A stretch of 64,000 bases of DNA from JANQOH01 sp965242575 (GTDB lineage: Bacteria > Pseudomonadota > Alphaproteobacteria > UBA7887), in NCBI GenBank assembly GCA_965242575.1, contig OZ251461.1:372001-436000 (forward strand). Direction: 5' to 3'. A program made the position numbers and the translations under genes. Shown in pieces: positions 51,498-61,100 of this stretch (position 1 is its first letter; each line of letters begins with the position of its first letter). A model generated the notes under the pieces. That model saw only the letters and a list, made by a program, of their open reading frames with translations. It ran no database searches and had not been told where the DNA came from.

Positions 51498-53117
51498 ATG
51501 ATGCGGAACCGGCTCTATCGGGCCGATTGCAAGGGCGTCGTCGACAGTCTGGTCCGAGAGGGCGTACAGGTCGATCTCGTCTATCTCGATCCGCCGTTCA
51601 ATACCAACCGCACATACTCGATGCTGTTCGGCCGGACCGGCGTCCCGGCGCAGCAAAAAGCCTACCACGACGTGTGGGACTTCACGGACGGCGCGCGCCG
51701 GCTCGTGCGCGATTTCCAAAACGAGCTGGAGAAGTGGGACCTCGCGGAGTCGTTCAGGCAAATCATCCTGCTCTGGGTCAAGATGCTGGAGCAAAGTTCG
51801 TCGGACGAGAAGAAGCTCCTCAATTATTTGATGTATATGACGCAGCGCCTCGTTCCGCTCAAGAAGGTCCTGAAGCCGACCGGCTCCATCTACATGCACT
51901 GCGACCCGACGGTCAGCCATTACGTCAAGGTCGTCATGGACGGGATTTTCGGGTTCGGGAATTTCCGCAACGAGGTCGTCTGGAAACGGATGTCGTCGCA
52001 CAACGACGCCAGGAGGTGGGGGAAAATCCACGATACCCTGCTGTTCTACACGATGTCGGATACCTTCACATGGACCGGCGAAGCGCGGATTCCCTATGAC
52101 GACGCCTATATCGCCAAGAGCTATCGGCATAAGGACGGTCGCGGCCGGTATATGACCTCCCCGCTTCAGGCCCGCAGCTTGTCGGGAGGAGGCTACGAAT
52201 ACGAGTGGCGCGGCGTCGTCGACATCTGGAAATTCCCGAAGCATCGTCTGGACGAACTGGACGCCAACGGTGAAATCCACTGGCCCGCGAAGCCCGGGGG
52301 AACTCCGCGCCGCAAGGTCTATCTGGACCTCTCGAAAGGCGTACCGGTACAGGACGTCGTTACCGACCTCGTGCGGAAGCGTGGGGCCGCGGATTACCCG
52401 ACGAAGAAGCCGGAGGCGTTGCTGACCCGGATCGTCCGGTCCTCGACTCGCGAAGGCGACGTCGTTCTCGACCCTTTTTGCGGGTGCGGCACGGCGATCG
52501 AAGTCGCGCACCGGTTGAAACGGCGCTGGATCGGGATCGACATAAGCGGCCCGGCGGTCGACGAAATCGAAGCGCGCCTGGGCAAACACGGCCTGCGCCC
52601 CAAGACGCATTACGATCTGCTGGAGGGAAGCCCTTCGACGATGGACGAATACAACCGCCTCAACCCGTATGAAAAACAGGACTGGCTGATTCGCCGCCTC
52701 AAAGGTCTTCCCAACCCTCGCAAGTCGGGGGATCGGGGAATCGACGGCGACATGGACATTCACATCGGCATCGGCGAGGACGGCCGCGACCGGTGGGGCC
52801 GGATCGTGTTCTCCGTGAAAACCGGAAAGCAGCGCAAGCCCGAGCACGTGCGCGAATTGCTCGGAACGATGCGAAGCGAGAGCGCGGACATCGGCGTTCT
52901 GATCCTCGATGTCGAACCGACGGAGAGGATGGAGGAGGCCGCGAAGAAGGCGAAGACGCTATCGTACCGACAGCGGGCGGACATGCCGCCGAAGGAATAT
53001 GACAGGGTGCAGATTCTGACGGCCTACGAGATTATCGAGGGAGCGAAGATCGACTGCCCGCCCACGATGCAGGCCGTCAAGAGGTTCCGGGAGGCGCAGA
53101 CGGAAATGCAGGTATGA
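51498..53117 (+). CDS. Beta-class DNA methyltransferase fused to a C-terminal restriction-endonuclease-like domain
   Basis: 539 residues. Motif IV DPPFNTNR is at 31-38 and the AdoMet motif LDPFCGCGTAIEVA near 323-336, the order IV...I of beta-class amino-methyltransferases, with RSLSGGGYEYEW in the target-recognition region between. After about residue 400 a second domain begins: GDRGIDGDMDIHIG near 410, IVFSVKTGKQ near 437 and a following VGVLI-type strand form an Mrr/PD-(D/E)xK-like site. No separate restriction or specificity gene is nearby. ATG 51498 is directly followed by a second ATG. Its surroundings are gene fragments, indicating an accessory locus. Confidence 0.85.
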   Translation: MMRNRLYRADCKGVVDSLVREGVQVDLVYLDPPFNTNRTYSMLFGRTGVPAQQKAYHDVWDFTDGARRLVRDFQNELEKWDLAESFRQIILLWVKMLEQSSSDEKKLLNYLMYMTQRLVPLKKVLKPTGSIYMHCDPTVSHYVKVVMDGIFGFGNFRNEVVWKRMSSHNDARRWGKIHDTLLFYTMSDTFTWTGEARIPYDDAYIAKSYRHKDGRGRYMTSPLQARSLSGGGYEYEWRGVVDIWKFPKHRLDELDANGEIHWPAKPGGTPRRKVYLDLSKGVPVQDVVTDLVRKRGAADYPTKKPEALLTRIVRSSTREGDVVLDPFCGCGTAIEVAHRLKRRWIGIDISGPAVDEIEARLGKHGLRPKTHYDLLEGSPSTMDEYNRLNPYEKQDWLIRRLKGLPNPRKSGDRGIDGDMDIHIGIGEDGRDRWGRIVFSVKTGKQRKPEHVRELLGTMRSESADIGVLILDVEPTERMEEAAKKAKTLSYRQRADMPPKEYDRVQILTAYEIIEGAKIDCPPTMQAVKRFREAQTEMQV

Positions 53118-53905
53118 CACAAATCCAATCTTGAATGTACTCACCAGGGGATATTGTGCGCGACGGGGTTTACGCCACGACATATTGCGGTTGTGGATGG
53201 GCTTGGAGGGTACGACGCCTGCCGCGATTAGGGCGGCGCCGACGACGCACACGCCGGAGGCCTTCTCGCGCGCTGGCGCGTTACGGGAAGGACGCGACGC
53301 AGAATGCGCGCCTTTCGACGGCGGTTTCGGTTCTGGAAGGGGCCGGACGGGCAGGATGGATCGCCAGGCGGTTCGCGACTGGCTGCATCGCTCATCGCGC
53401 AACAGGCGTCGCGCGCCCCGAACCGTCAAGCGCCGGCATCGAGCGGCGCGAACCCCGCGCCCGGTTATCGGAAACGCCGCTCATCGCGCCGACCGCGCCG
53501 GAAGCCGGGACGCGCGAAACTCCGGGAAAGCCGCGTTCCAGGCTTCCATGTTGAAGATCATGCAATCCTCCACGACGTGACGCCTCCATCCGGCCGGAGA
53601 ATGGACGCGCGCGGGAATCTCCGAACGCAAGTTGCTCGCTCTCTGGGACAAAAGCGCCCGCTCAGATTGGCGTGCGCGATGAGTATCCGATAACATATCG
53701 GCTTCCCCGCCCGGTCGGAGTTTTTCGACGCCCATTCGTATAATGGAGAGCTCTGCACAAGGGCGGGTTTTCCGGGGTTGGGTTGCGGCCCGCAGGGGTT
53801 GTTTGCGCATTCGAGCGCCGGTTTGGCGTTGCGGGGCGTCGATTCGGCGGTCAAGCGCTCCGATTCGGTCCGATGTGTCGCCGTTCGGGCGCACTTGCCC
53901 CGTGC
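53118..53905. other. Decayed DNA between the methyltransferase and the transposase
   Basis: No intact gene. A short plus-strand frame near 53330-53400 reads GRTGRMDRQAVRDWLHRSSR, resembling the helix-turn-helix start of IS630-type transposases (usually AAGMDRQTLRDWVHR), so a transposase scrap is likely. The rest gives only low-complexity frames. There is no hairpin with a T-run. Confidence 0.4.
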
Positions 53906-54884
53906 TTATCCCCCGGCGGCGGGCTGGGCGAGGCCGTAGAGGCGTAGAAACACGGCGCCCTTGCGGATGTCGAGCGCGATGGCGGCGAGGCCGTGGAAGG
54001 TCGTGTTCTTCGCCAGGCCCGGGAAGCGGGTCCGTCCGAGGCCGTAACGCCGCTCATGGGCGGCGAACACGCGCTCCACCCCCGACCGCACGACCGCGAT
54101 CCCGGCGTTGCGCTCCTTGTCCGCCTCGCTCGACGGATGGCCGCGACAGCCCTTGCGTGGCGCCCGGTCCGCAGTCCCGAACCGCGCCAGTTTGTCCCGT
54201 GTCTCGCGCGAACTGTCCGCGGCGTCCGCATGGAGCGCCGTCTCGTCGCCTGACAGCAGGCGATCACGCTCCCGGTTGTCGTGGACGCTGCCCGCCGTCA
54301 CCGTCCGGAGGCGGGCGAACCCATCCTCGTCAACCCCCGTGCGGACCGAGTAGCCATAGGCGCTCTTCATGCAGCTCCGGCCGTCCTTCCTCGCATGAAG
54401 CCCCGCCTCCGGATCCCGGACTGCCGCCCCGTCCTTCCCCTTGCCCCGGCCCGAACGCGCCGCCTCCGCCGGCGTCGCATCGACAATGTTAACCCACCCC
54501 TCGGTCATCGCGACGCGCTGCGCCTCCAGCTGGCGGTTCGCCTCCCCCAACGGCGACTCTCACAGGTCATGCTTCACAAGGCGAGACCGGAACCGCCCCG
54601 GCGTCGTCGCGTCCGGAACCCCGCCGCCCGACTCGAGGCGGCGGAACCGCCGGAACGGCGGGTCACGGGACAGGCGCCGCGACAACCGGACGCCCGAAAG
54701 CCCGTGCCGCACGCCGGGCGACAGCCCCCGGAACAGCGTCGGAAGCGGGTAACTTGGACGACCCGTTCCGCGACGCATGGATCGACGACAACAGCCGCTC
54801 GGTCTCCGACCGGTCCGGAAGCGACTCCGCATCGTCGAGCGCGCGTAGCGCCGGACGATCCAGCTCAGCAGCCGATACGAACAA
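53906..54884 (-). mobile_element. IS5-family transposase remnant with internal stop
   Basis: The minus strand encodes YPLPTLFRGLSPGVRHGLSG, DPPFRRFRRLESGGGVPDAT and GRFRSRLVKHDL, then a TGA stop, and continues with NRQLEAQRVAMTEGWVNIVDAT up to SGVERVFAAHERRYGLGRTR. This is the IS5 layout, with DDE residues in VDAT, LHADAA and GVER still present. The internal stop near 54558 and a degraded 5' end inactivate it. Clear terminal inverted repeats were not found. Confidence 0.75.
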
Positions 54885-54926
54885 CGCAGGTTGCGAGGAG
54901 AGCGAGAAGACTTCCGGCCCGGGCCG

Positions 54927-56948
54927 TCATCGCCGGCCCGTCCCGGCGAGGTCGATCTCGCCCTCCCACAGGCTTCGGTATCCGCCGCCGCCGTCGGAAA
55001 CGATCTGCCCCGTGCGGACGCGGCGGATGGGGTAATCGGGAAGCGGCGCGGCGACCGCGCAGCCTTCCCCGCGGCGCTCCCAGGACGGCCAGGGCCAGGC
55101 CGGAGCCGTATCGAGCGGGGCGAAGTCCCGGTTGTCGAAGCCGTATCGGCGGCTGTTCCAGGGCAGGTCGGCGGGGTCCGCGGGGTCTATATGCAGGAAA
55201 AAGCGCGCCGCCAGATCTTCCGCCGCGCAGCTCGCCCTGGCGTAGATCGCCATGCCGTCGTGGATCCAAACGTCGAACCTGGCGGCGATGTCCGGCGGGC
55301 GGGACGCGGCGGCGTCCCGCCAGCGGCGCCGCGCCGCGCGCACTGCGTCCATGTCGAACAGGTCGCTGAAGGAACTGCCCCAGGCCGCCGCGCTCCAGGC
55401 CGGGGGAACGACGGGCCGGGTTCCCGGGTTGCCTTTCCATACCGCCTGCCGCGGATCGGAGAAGGCGAAGTCGCAGCCGTCGCCCGTCGCGACGGCGGAG
55501 ACCCGCGCGCGGTCGGCGCGCCGCAATATGTGCGTGTTCCTGACGGCGTGGTCGACCGCGCCGCAGATTCGCGCCTCCGCGCCGGCGCGTTCGGCGAGCG
55601 CGCGTTCGAGGGCGGCTCGGGCCGCGGGGCCCCAATAGCCGAAATCGTAGCGCTCGCGCAGGCGCCAGGGCGTGGCCCGGTCCTCGAGGCCGTTGAAATA
55701 GACCTGCTGGTGCGGGTGGAGGAGCGCCGTGGACACGCCCGCCGCCGCGACTCCCGCGCCCGCCAGCGCGCCGAGCGCGGCCTTCCCTCTTCTCTTCGCC
55801 AGACGCCGGGCGGCGCGCGCCAACGCAGCGGCGCCGAGTGCGGCGAGGACGCAGAACGGCGCATGGATGAAGAACATGTGGCGCCAACCGTCGTAGGCGT
55901 TGGCGCCGGCGAGCGCGGACGCCAGCGGCGGCCCGGCCCAGCAGGCGGCGGCCAGCAGGGCGAAGCGCGCCGGCGTGTTGCGCAACGCGGCGACCGGACG
56001 GGCGAGGCCGCGCCGCAAGGCGAGGGTGAACCCCGTGAGGCCGAGGACCAGCAGGACCGGCGGCGTCGAGATCGCGAACCACGCCGCGAAGTAATGCGCC
56101 GGCAGGTCCGAAGTGGACACCGCCCGGCCCTGGAACAGCACGCCGGCCAAGTTCGGGTGGCGGGCGAAGGCGTCCACGGCGTCGATAAAGGCGCCGGGGC
56201 CGTCGGCCCACATGTAAGGCGATACGGCGTAGAGGACCCCCGCCCAGCCCGCCGCAAGGGCGGCGAGCGAAGCGAGGACGCGCCGCCGCGCCGCCGGACC
56301 GGACGCCAACGCCAGGTCGAGGACCCGCGCCGCGAGGACGGCGGCCAGGAAGGCCAGCCCGGCCGGGATGCGCAGGTTGGTCAACACCGCCGCGCCGGCG
56401 CCGCAGAGCAGGAACGCCCCCGCGCCGCCGCGCCGGAACGCCCGGTGGGCGAGCCAGAGGCAGGCGGCGAACAGCGCGAGGGCGGGGACGTCCTTGGAGT
56501 TGAAGAAGGAGTGGGCGTAGAGCCGCGGCTGGAGGACGAACAGGACGAAGGCGAAAAGCGCAAGCGCGGCGGACCCGGTCATGCGCCGCGCCAGCAGGCC
56601 GCAGCACAACGCGCCGGCGAGGAAGAGGAGGTGGCTCGCGGCGTGGCGGAGCAGGTGGATATGGCGCCAGTCTTCGAGGCCCAGGGCTTTCTCGGCGAGC
56701 AGGACCGGCAGTTCGAACGCTACGCCGTAGAACCGGTCTGCGGGCAGATCGAAGTGGGGTTCGGCCTCGCCAAGCGCATGGCGCCAATTGAGCTCGGCGA
56801 TCCAGCGCTGCGTCTCCTCGTCCACGGAGATCCCGTAATCGTCGAGGATGGCGGCGCCGATCGCGGCGAGGACGGCGCACGCGGCGAGGAGGCCGAAACC
56901 CGCGCGCGCCGGGACGTGCGGAGCGCCGCCGGAGCGCAACTTGAACAT
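54927..56948 (-). CDS. GT-C superfamily (PMT/ArnT-like) membrane protein, paralogue E
   Basis: 673 residues from ATG 56948. The first loop DDYGISVDEETQRWIAELNW has the acidic pair of GT39-like enzymes, and about ten hydrophobic helices follow, with SFFNSKDVPALALFAACLW. Its transmembrane part is only distantly related to paralogues A-D. The C-terminal region from about 556 nevertheless carries the same soluble domain (RFDVWIHDGMAIYARASC, ARFFLHIDPADPADLPW, LPDYPIRRVRTGQ). It probably transfers a polyprenyl-linked sugar in the periplasm; donor and acceptor unknown. Confidence 0.75.
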   Translation of the reverse strand: MFKLRSGGAPHVPARAGFGLLAACAVLAAIGAAILDDYGISVDEETQRWIAELNWRHALGEAEPHFDLPADRFYGVAFELPVLLAEKALGLEDWRHIHLLRHAASHLLFLAGALCCGLLARRMTGSAALALFAFVLFVLQPRLYAHSFFNSKDVPALALFAACLWLAHRAFRRGGAGAFLLCGAGAAVLTNLRIPAGLAFLAAVLAARVLDLALASGPAARRRVLASLAALAAGWAGVLYAVSPYMWADGPGAFIDAVDAFARHPNLAGVLFQGRAVSTSDLPAHYFAAWFAISTPPVLLVLGLTGFTLALRRGLARPVAALRNTPARFALLAAACWAGPPLASALAGANAYDGWRHMFFIHAPFCVLAALGAAALARAARRLAKRRGKAALGALAGAGVAAAGVSTALLHPHQQVYFNGLEDRATPWRLRERYDFGYWGPAARAALERALAERAGAEARICGAVDHAVRNTHILRRADRARVSAVATGDGCDFAFSDPRQAVWKGNPGTRPVVPPAWSAAAWGSSFSDLFDMDAVRAARRRWRDAAASRPPDIAARFDVWIHDGMAIYARASCAAEDLAARFFLHIDPADPADLPWNSRRYGFDNRDFAPLDTAPAWPWPSWERRGEGCAVAAPLPDYPIRRVRTGQIVSDGGGGYRSLWEGEIDLAGTGRR

Positions 56949-57051
56949 GGAGCGGCCTCTCCCTCGACAGCGCGAAAACGCCCATCTTCGACACCGGAGG
57001 CGGCGGTCCGACGCCCGCCGCAGATATCGCTTCCCGGAGCGCCGGACCGCC

Positions 57052-57936
57052 TCAACAAGGCTCCGCCGCCGCCCAGGAGCGCGACTCGTGGCCCGGCGCG
57101 AAAGCGGTGTTGCTCTGCTCCGGGTTGCGGTTGACCAGGGGGCGGGCGAACAGCGGGTGGGTCATCGACCGCACCTCGTGCTCCACCCTGTAGAGCGCGC
57201 CGCCGCCCTCGGGGTCGACGACGTCCTTGAAGCGGTATTGGTAGCGGTCGCTCTCCTCCGAAACCAGGCCGCGTTCGGCAAGCCAGGCGTGCGGGCCGGA
57301 GAAATCCGCCACGTAGATCTGGAAGTGGTGGCCGTCGTAATCGGCCTGCGGCGCGCCGGTCTCGACGAAGACCAGCTCCTGCGCGTAACCCGCCGGAACG
57401 CGCGCCGCCGGGGCGCCCTCCCACGAATCCTCGCGGGCGGGCGCGCGCAGCGCCGCGCGGTAGAAGCGGGCGATCCCGGCGGCGGCGCCCGGCGGCGCGT
57501 CGAAGGCGATCGACGCCATGCCGAGCGCAGCGCGGTTCGCCTCCGGCGCCGGCGCGCGGCAGCGCAGGCGGTTGCCCCACGGGCAGCGGACGTCGACGTA
57601 TCCGTCGCCGCGCGCGAACGCGAACGCCGTTCCCTCCAGCGCGCCGCGGACCCGAGCCAGGCGCCGCTCCAGCGCGTCGAGGCCGGGGACCGTCAGCCCG
57701 ATCCGCCCGCGCAGCGTCTGCGCCGGGCCGGTGGGCAGGTGGAACTGGCTGCGCCCGACGTTGATCCACATGTTGCCGACGCCGGTCATCAGGTAGGGGT
57801 CGCGGGTCAGCCCCAGGCCGGACACGTAGAACAGCGTCGCCAGCCGCTGGTCGGGGACGCGGAGGTTGACGTGCTCGATGGCGACGACGTTGCCGGTGTC
57901 CTCGCGCCGCCGGTCGTAGCGGGTTTCGCCGTCCAT
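57052..57936 (-). CDS. VOC-family (glyoxalase/dioxygenase fold) protein
   Basis: 294 residues from ATG 57936, with GGAAGGGAGG upstream. Two VOC modules are visible: IEHVNLRVPDQRLATLFYVS GLGL near 20-43 and a second near 160-235 with MASIAFDAP and DGHHFQIYVADFSG. The fold is used by dioxygenases, lyases and epimerases, and the sequence does not identify the reaction. Divergent from rpsF. Confidence 0.82.
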   Translation of the reverse strand: MDGETRYDRRREDTGNVVAIEHVNLRVPDQRLATLFYVSGLGLTRDPYLMTGVGNMWINVGRSQFHLPTGPAQTLRGRIGLTVPGLDALERRLARVRGALEGTAFAFARGDGYVDVRCPWGNRLRCRAPAPEANRAALGMASIAFDAPPGAAAGIARFYRAALRAPAREDSWEGAPAARVPAGYAQELVFVETGAPQADYDGHHFQIYVADFSGPHAWLAERGLVSEESDRYQYRFKDVVDPEGGGALYRVEHEVRSMTHPLFARPLVNRNPEQSNTAFAPGHESRSWAAAEPC

Positions 57937-58138
57937 GTCCTCCCTTCCTCCCCGCGCCGCCGGGGACTCCGCCCGCCGGGCCGGGCCGGCGTTCGCGGCC
58001 ATTGCGGCGCCGGCGGCGCGGGCTGTCAACGGGCGCTTGCGCGCGCGCCGAAATCGCCTATGGTGCGCCGCCCCGCCGCGTCCGCGCTCCCCCCGCGTGG
58101 CGGCGGGGGTTCGCCGTCCGCGACACGGGAGTCGTCAT

Positions 58139-58936
58139 ATGCCGCTCTACGAGAGCGTGTTCATCGCGCGCCAGGACATTCCGGCGCCGGAGGTCGAGGC
58201 GCTCGCGCAGCGCTTCACGGCGGTCGTCGCCGAGCAGGGCGGCGAGGTCGCCCGGCGCGAGTATTGGGGCCTCAAGAACATGGCCTACCGGATCAAGAAG
58301 AACCGCAAGGGGCATTACACCATGCTCCATATCGACGGCCCCGCCGAGGCGGTGCGCGAGATGGAGCGCAACATGCGCATCAGCGAAGACGTGCTGCGCT
58401 ACCTGTCGATCCGGGTCGACGCGTTCCCCGAGGGGCCGACAATCATGATGCAGACGCGCGCCGCCCGCGAGGACCGCCGCCGCGACGAACGCCGCGCCCG
58501 CGCCGCCGCGCGCCGCCGCGAGGAGGAGCGCGCCGCCGAAGCCGCCAGGGCGGCGGGCAAGCCGGCCGAATCCGGCGAGGCGCCCGACGCGAAGGCCGCC
58601 GCGGCCGCGAAGACCGGCGCAGAGAAGCCCGCCGAAGCTGCGCCGCCCGACGAGAAGAAGGCCGAGGCCGCGAAACCCGAAGCTGCGCCGCCCGACGAGA
58701 AGAAGACCGAGACGGCGAAGCCCGAGGCCGCGCCGCCCGATGCGGAGAAGGCCGAGGCGGAGAAGACCGGCGCCGCGCCGCCCGACGAGAAGAAGGCCGA
58801 AGCGGCGAAACCCGAGGCCGCGCCGCCCGACGCGGACAAGGCCGAGACGGCCGCCGCCCCCGACGACGCGCCCGCTTCCGCCGACGCTCCCGGCGGGAAG
58901 CCGGCCTCCAGCGAACAGGACACCGCGGGAACATGA
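58139..58936 (+). CDS. rpsF: 30S ribosomal protein S6 with long repetitive tail
   Basis: 265 residues; the S6 fold takes the first ~115 (MPLYESVFIARQDI, YWGLKNMAYRIKKNRKGHY, MRISEDVLRYLSIRVD). The following 150 residues are charged and Ala/Pro/Glu/Lys-rich, with about five copies of a unit like AAPPDEKKAEAAKPE between roughly 58640 and 58860. Usual S6 proteins are 100-160 residues. Some S6 proteins have variable acidic tails, but one this long and periodic is unusual. The stop overlaps the rpsR ATG. Confidence 0.96.
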   Translation: MPLYESVFIARQDIPAPEVEALAQRFTAVVAEQGGEVARREYWGLKNMAYRIKKNRKGHYTMLHIDGPAEAVREMERNMRISEDVLRYLSIRVDAFPEGPTIMMQTRAAREDRRRDERRARAAARRREEERAAEAARAAGKPAESGEAPDAKAAAAAKTGAEKPAEAAPPDEKKAEAAKPEAAPPDEKKTETAKPEAAPPDAEKAEAEKTGAAPPDEKKAEAAKPEAAPPDADKAETAAAPDDAPASADAPGGKPASSEQDTAGT

Positions 58937-59193
58937 CCGACAGACGCTCCTCGCCGCGCCCGGCGCTGCCGCGGCGGCCCTTCTTCCGGCGCCGCAAGAG
59001 CTGCCCGTTCTCCGGCCCCGACGCGCCGAAGATCGACTACAAGGACGTAAAGACCCTCCAGCGCTTCGTGTCGGAGCGCGGCAAGATCGTCCCCACCCGC
59101 GTCACCGCGGTCTCGGCGCCGAAGCAGCGGCGGCTGGCGCGGGCGATCAAGCGCGCCCGCTTCCTGGCGCTGATGCCCTACGCGGTCCGCTAG
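58933..59193 (+). CDS. rpsR: 30S ribosomal protein S18
   Basis: 86 residues. FFRRRKSCPFSG, then IDYKDVKTLQRFVSERGKI, PTRVTAVSAPKQRRLARAIK and RARFLALMPY are standard S18. ATG overlaps the rpsF stop (ATGA); rplI follows after 10 bases in the usual order. Confidence 0.98.
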   Translation: MTDRRSSPRPALPRRPFFRRRKSCPFSGPDAPKIDYKDVKTLQRFVSERGKIVPTRVTAVSAPKQRRLARAIKRARFLALMPYAVR

Positions 59194-59203
59194 GGGCGGT
59201 TCG

Positions 59204-59809
59204 ATGGACGTCATCCTGCTCGAGCGCATCGAGAAACTCGGCCAGATGGGCGATCTGGTGCGGGTGAAGGACGGCCACGCGCGCAACCACCTGCTGCCGG
59301 CCGGCAAGGCGCTGCGCGCCACCGCCGCCAACCGCGCGCGGTTCGAGAGCGAACGCGCCCAGCTCGAGGCCGACAACATCGAGCGCCGCTCCGAGGCCGC
59401 GGACGTCGCCGGGCGCATGGACGGCCTCTCGGTGACGGTGCTGCGCCAGGCGGGCGACGCCGGCCAGCTCTACGGGTCGGTCAACGCGCGCGACATCGCC
59501 GCCGCCGTCACCGAGGCGGGGTTTACCGTGTCGCGGCGCCAGGTCGCGCTCGACCGCGTCATCAAGGCGCTCGGCCTGCATCCGGCGCGCGTCGTCCTGC
59601 ATCCCGAAGTCGCTGCGGAAATCTCGGTCAACGTCGCCCGTTCGGAGGAGGAGGCGCGGCTCCAGGCCGCCGGGATCGACGTGGCGTCGCGGGAATTCGA
59701 CGACGAGGGCGGCGAGGACGACGCGGCCGAAGAGATGTTCGACGAAGGCGCGCCCAACATCGTGACCGATGTGTCCAGCCTTCCGGGAATGGGGCCGCAA
59801 CCCGGCTGA
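59204..59809 (+). CDS. rplI: 50S ribosomal protein L9
   Basis: 201 residues. The N-terminal rRNA-binding part MDVILLERIEKLGQMGDLVR, VKDGHARNHLLPAGKALRAT is canonical. The C-terminal domain is followed by an acidic extension ending EDDAAEEMFDEGAPNIVTDV, common in alphaproteobacteria. Last gene of the rpsF-rpsR-rplI operon. Confidence 0.98.
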   Translation: MDVILLERIEKLGQMGDLVRVKDGHARNHLLPAGKALRATAANRARFESERAQLEADNIERRSEAADVAGRMDGLSVTVLRQAGDAGQLYGSVNARDIAAAVTEAGFTVSRRQVALDRVIKALGLHPARVVLHPEVAAEISVNVARSEEEARLQAAGIDVASREFDDEGGEDDAAEEMFDEGAPNIVTDVSSLPGMGPQPG

Positions 59810-59876
59810 TTCCGCCCGCGCCGACGGCCGGCGTTATACTCCCCCCGGATCGAGCGCGTCGAGGAGGGAGGCGGCG

Positions 59877-61094
59877 GTGTTGCTCGAAGGGCTCCTGGAG
59901 CGGGCGGTCGCGCGCGGGCGGCTGACCGTCGCCGCCGGCGGCGGCCCGGCGCGGACCTTCGGCGGCGGCGGCGGGCCGGAGGTCGCGGTCCGCGTGCGCG
60001 GACGCGGGACGGCGGCGCGCATGGCGCTCGGCGGGAGCCTGGGCTTCGCCGAAGCCTATATGGACGGCGCGCTGACCGTCGAGGACGGCGGCGGGATTTA
60101 CGAGCTCCTCGACCTTCTGGCGCTGAATCTGGCCCATCGACCCCTGCCCTTCTGGCTGCGCGCGCGCCGCCGCGCGGACCGCGCCCTGCGCGGCCTGGCG
60201 CAGCGCAACCCGGTCGGGCGGGCGCGGCGCAACGTCGCGCACCACTACGACCTGACCGACGACTTCTACGACCTGTTCCTCGATTCCTCGAAGCAGTATT
60301 CCTGCGCCTATTTCGCGCGCCCGGACATGGAGCTGGAGGAGGCGCAGCGGGCCAAGATGAGCCGCATCGCCGCGAAGCTCCTGCTCCGGCCCGGCCTGTC
60401 GGTGCTCGACGTCGGCTGCGGGTGGGGCGGGCTCGGCGTGTTCCTGGGCCGCGAGGCGGGGGTGCGCGTGCGCGGCCTGACCCTGTCGGAGAACCAGCAC
60501 CGCCTGGCGAACGAACGCGCCCGCGCCGCCGGGCTCGGGGAGCGCGTCCGCTTCGACCTGACCGACTACCGCCTCGACCGCGGGCGCTACGACCGCGTGG
60601 TGTCGGTCGGCATGTTCGAACATGTCGGCGTGGGCCATTACCGGGAGTTCTTCGACAAGCTGCGCGAGCTGCTGGAGCCCGACGGCGTCGCCCTGCTGCA
60701 CACCATCGGGCGTTCGGGCGGGCCGGGGGCGACGGACCCGTTCATCCGCCGCTACATCTTCCCCGGCGGCTACATTCCGGCGCTCTCCGAAGTGGCGCCG
60801 GCGGTGGAGGCCAGCGGCCTCGTCGTCTGCGACCTCGAGGTGTGGCGGCTGCATTACGCCGAGACGCTGCGCGCCTGGCGCCGCCGCTTCGCGGCCAACC
60901 GCGCGCGGGCGGAGGCGCTTTACGACGCGCGCTTCCGCCGCATGTGGGAGTTCTATCTCGCCGGGTCGGAAGTGTCGTTCCGCCGCATGGGCATGGTGGT
61001 CTTCCAGTTCCAGCTGGCGCGGCGCCAGGAGGCGGTTCCGCTGGCGCGCGGCTACATCGCCGAGGCGGAGCGCCGCCTCGGCGGCGGCGGGTAG
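59877..61094 (+). CDS. cfa: Cyclopropane-fatty-acyl-phospholipid synthase family protein
   Basis: 405 residues from GTG 59877, behind GGAGGGAGGCGG. The AdoMet site VLDVGCGWGGLGVFL, the ESPLW-region equivalent NVAHHYDLTDDFYDLFLDSS and the active-site region SVGMFEHVG followed by RRYIFPGGYIPAL match CFA synthase. It methylenates unsaturated acyl chains in membrane phospholipids, a stationary-phase or stress adaptation. Confidence 0.93.
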   Translation: MLLEGLLERAVARGRLTVAAGGGPARTFGGGGGPEVAVRVRGRGTAARMALGGSLGFAEAYMDGALTVEDGGGIYELLDLLALNLAHRPLPFWLRARRRADRALRGLAQRNPVGRARRNVAHHYDLTDDFYDLFLDSSKQYSCAYFARPDMELEEAQRAKMSRIAAKLLLRPGLSVLDVGCGWGGLGVFLGREAGVRVRGLTLSENQHRLANERARAAGLGERVRFDLTDYRLDRGRYDRVVSVGMFEHVGVGHYREFFDKLRELLEPDGVALLHTIGRSGGPGATDPFIRRYIFPGGYIPALSEVAPAVEASGLVVCDLEVWRLHYAETLRAWRRRFAANRARAEALYDARFRRMWEFYLAGSEVSFRRMGMVVFQFQLARRQEAVPLARGYIAEAERRLGGGG

Positions 61095-61100
61095 GCCGGA

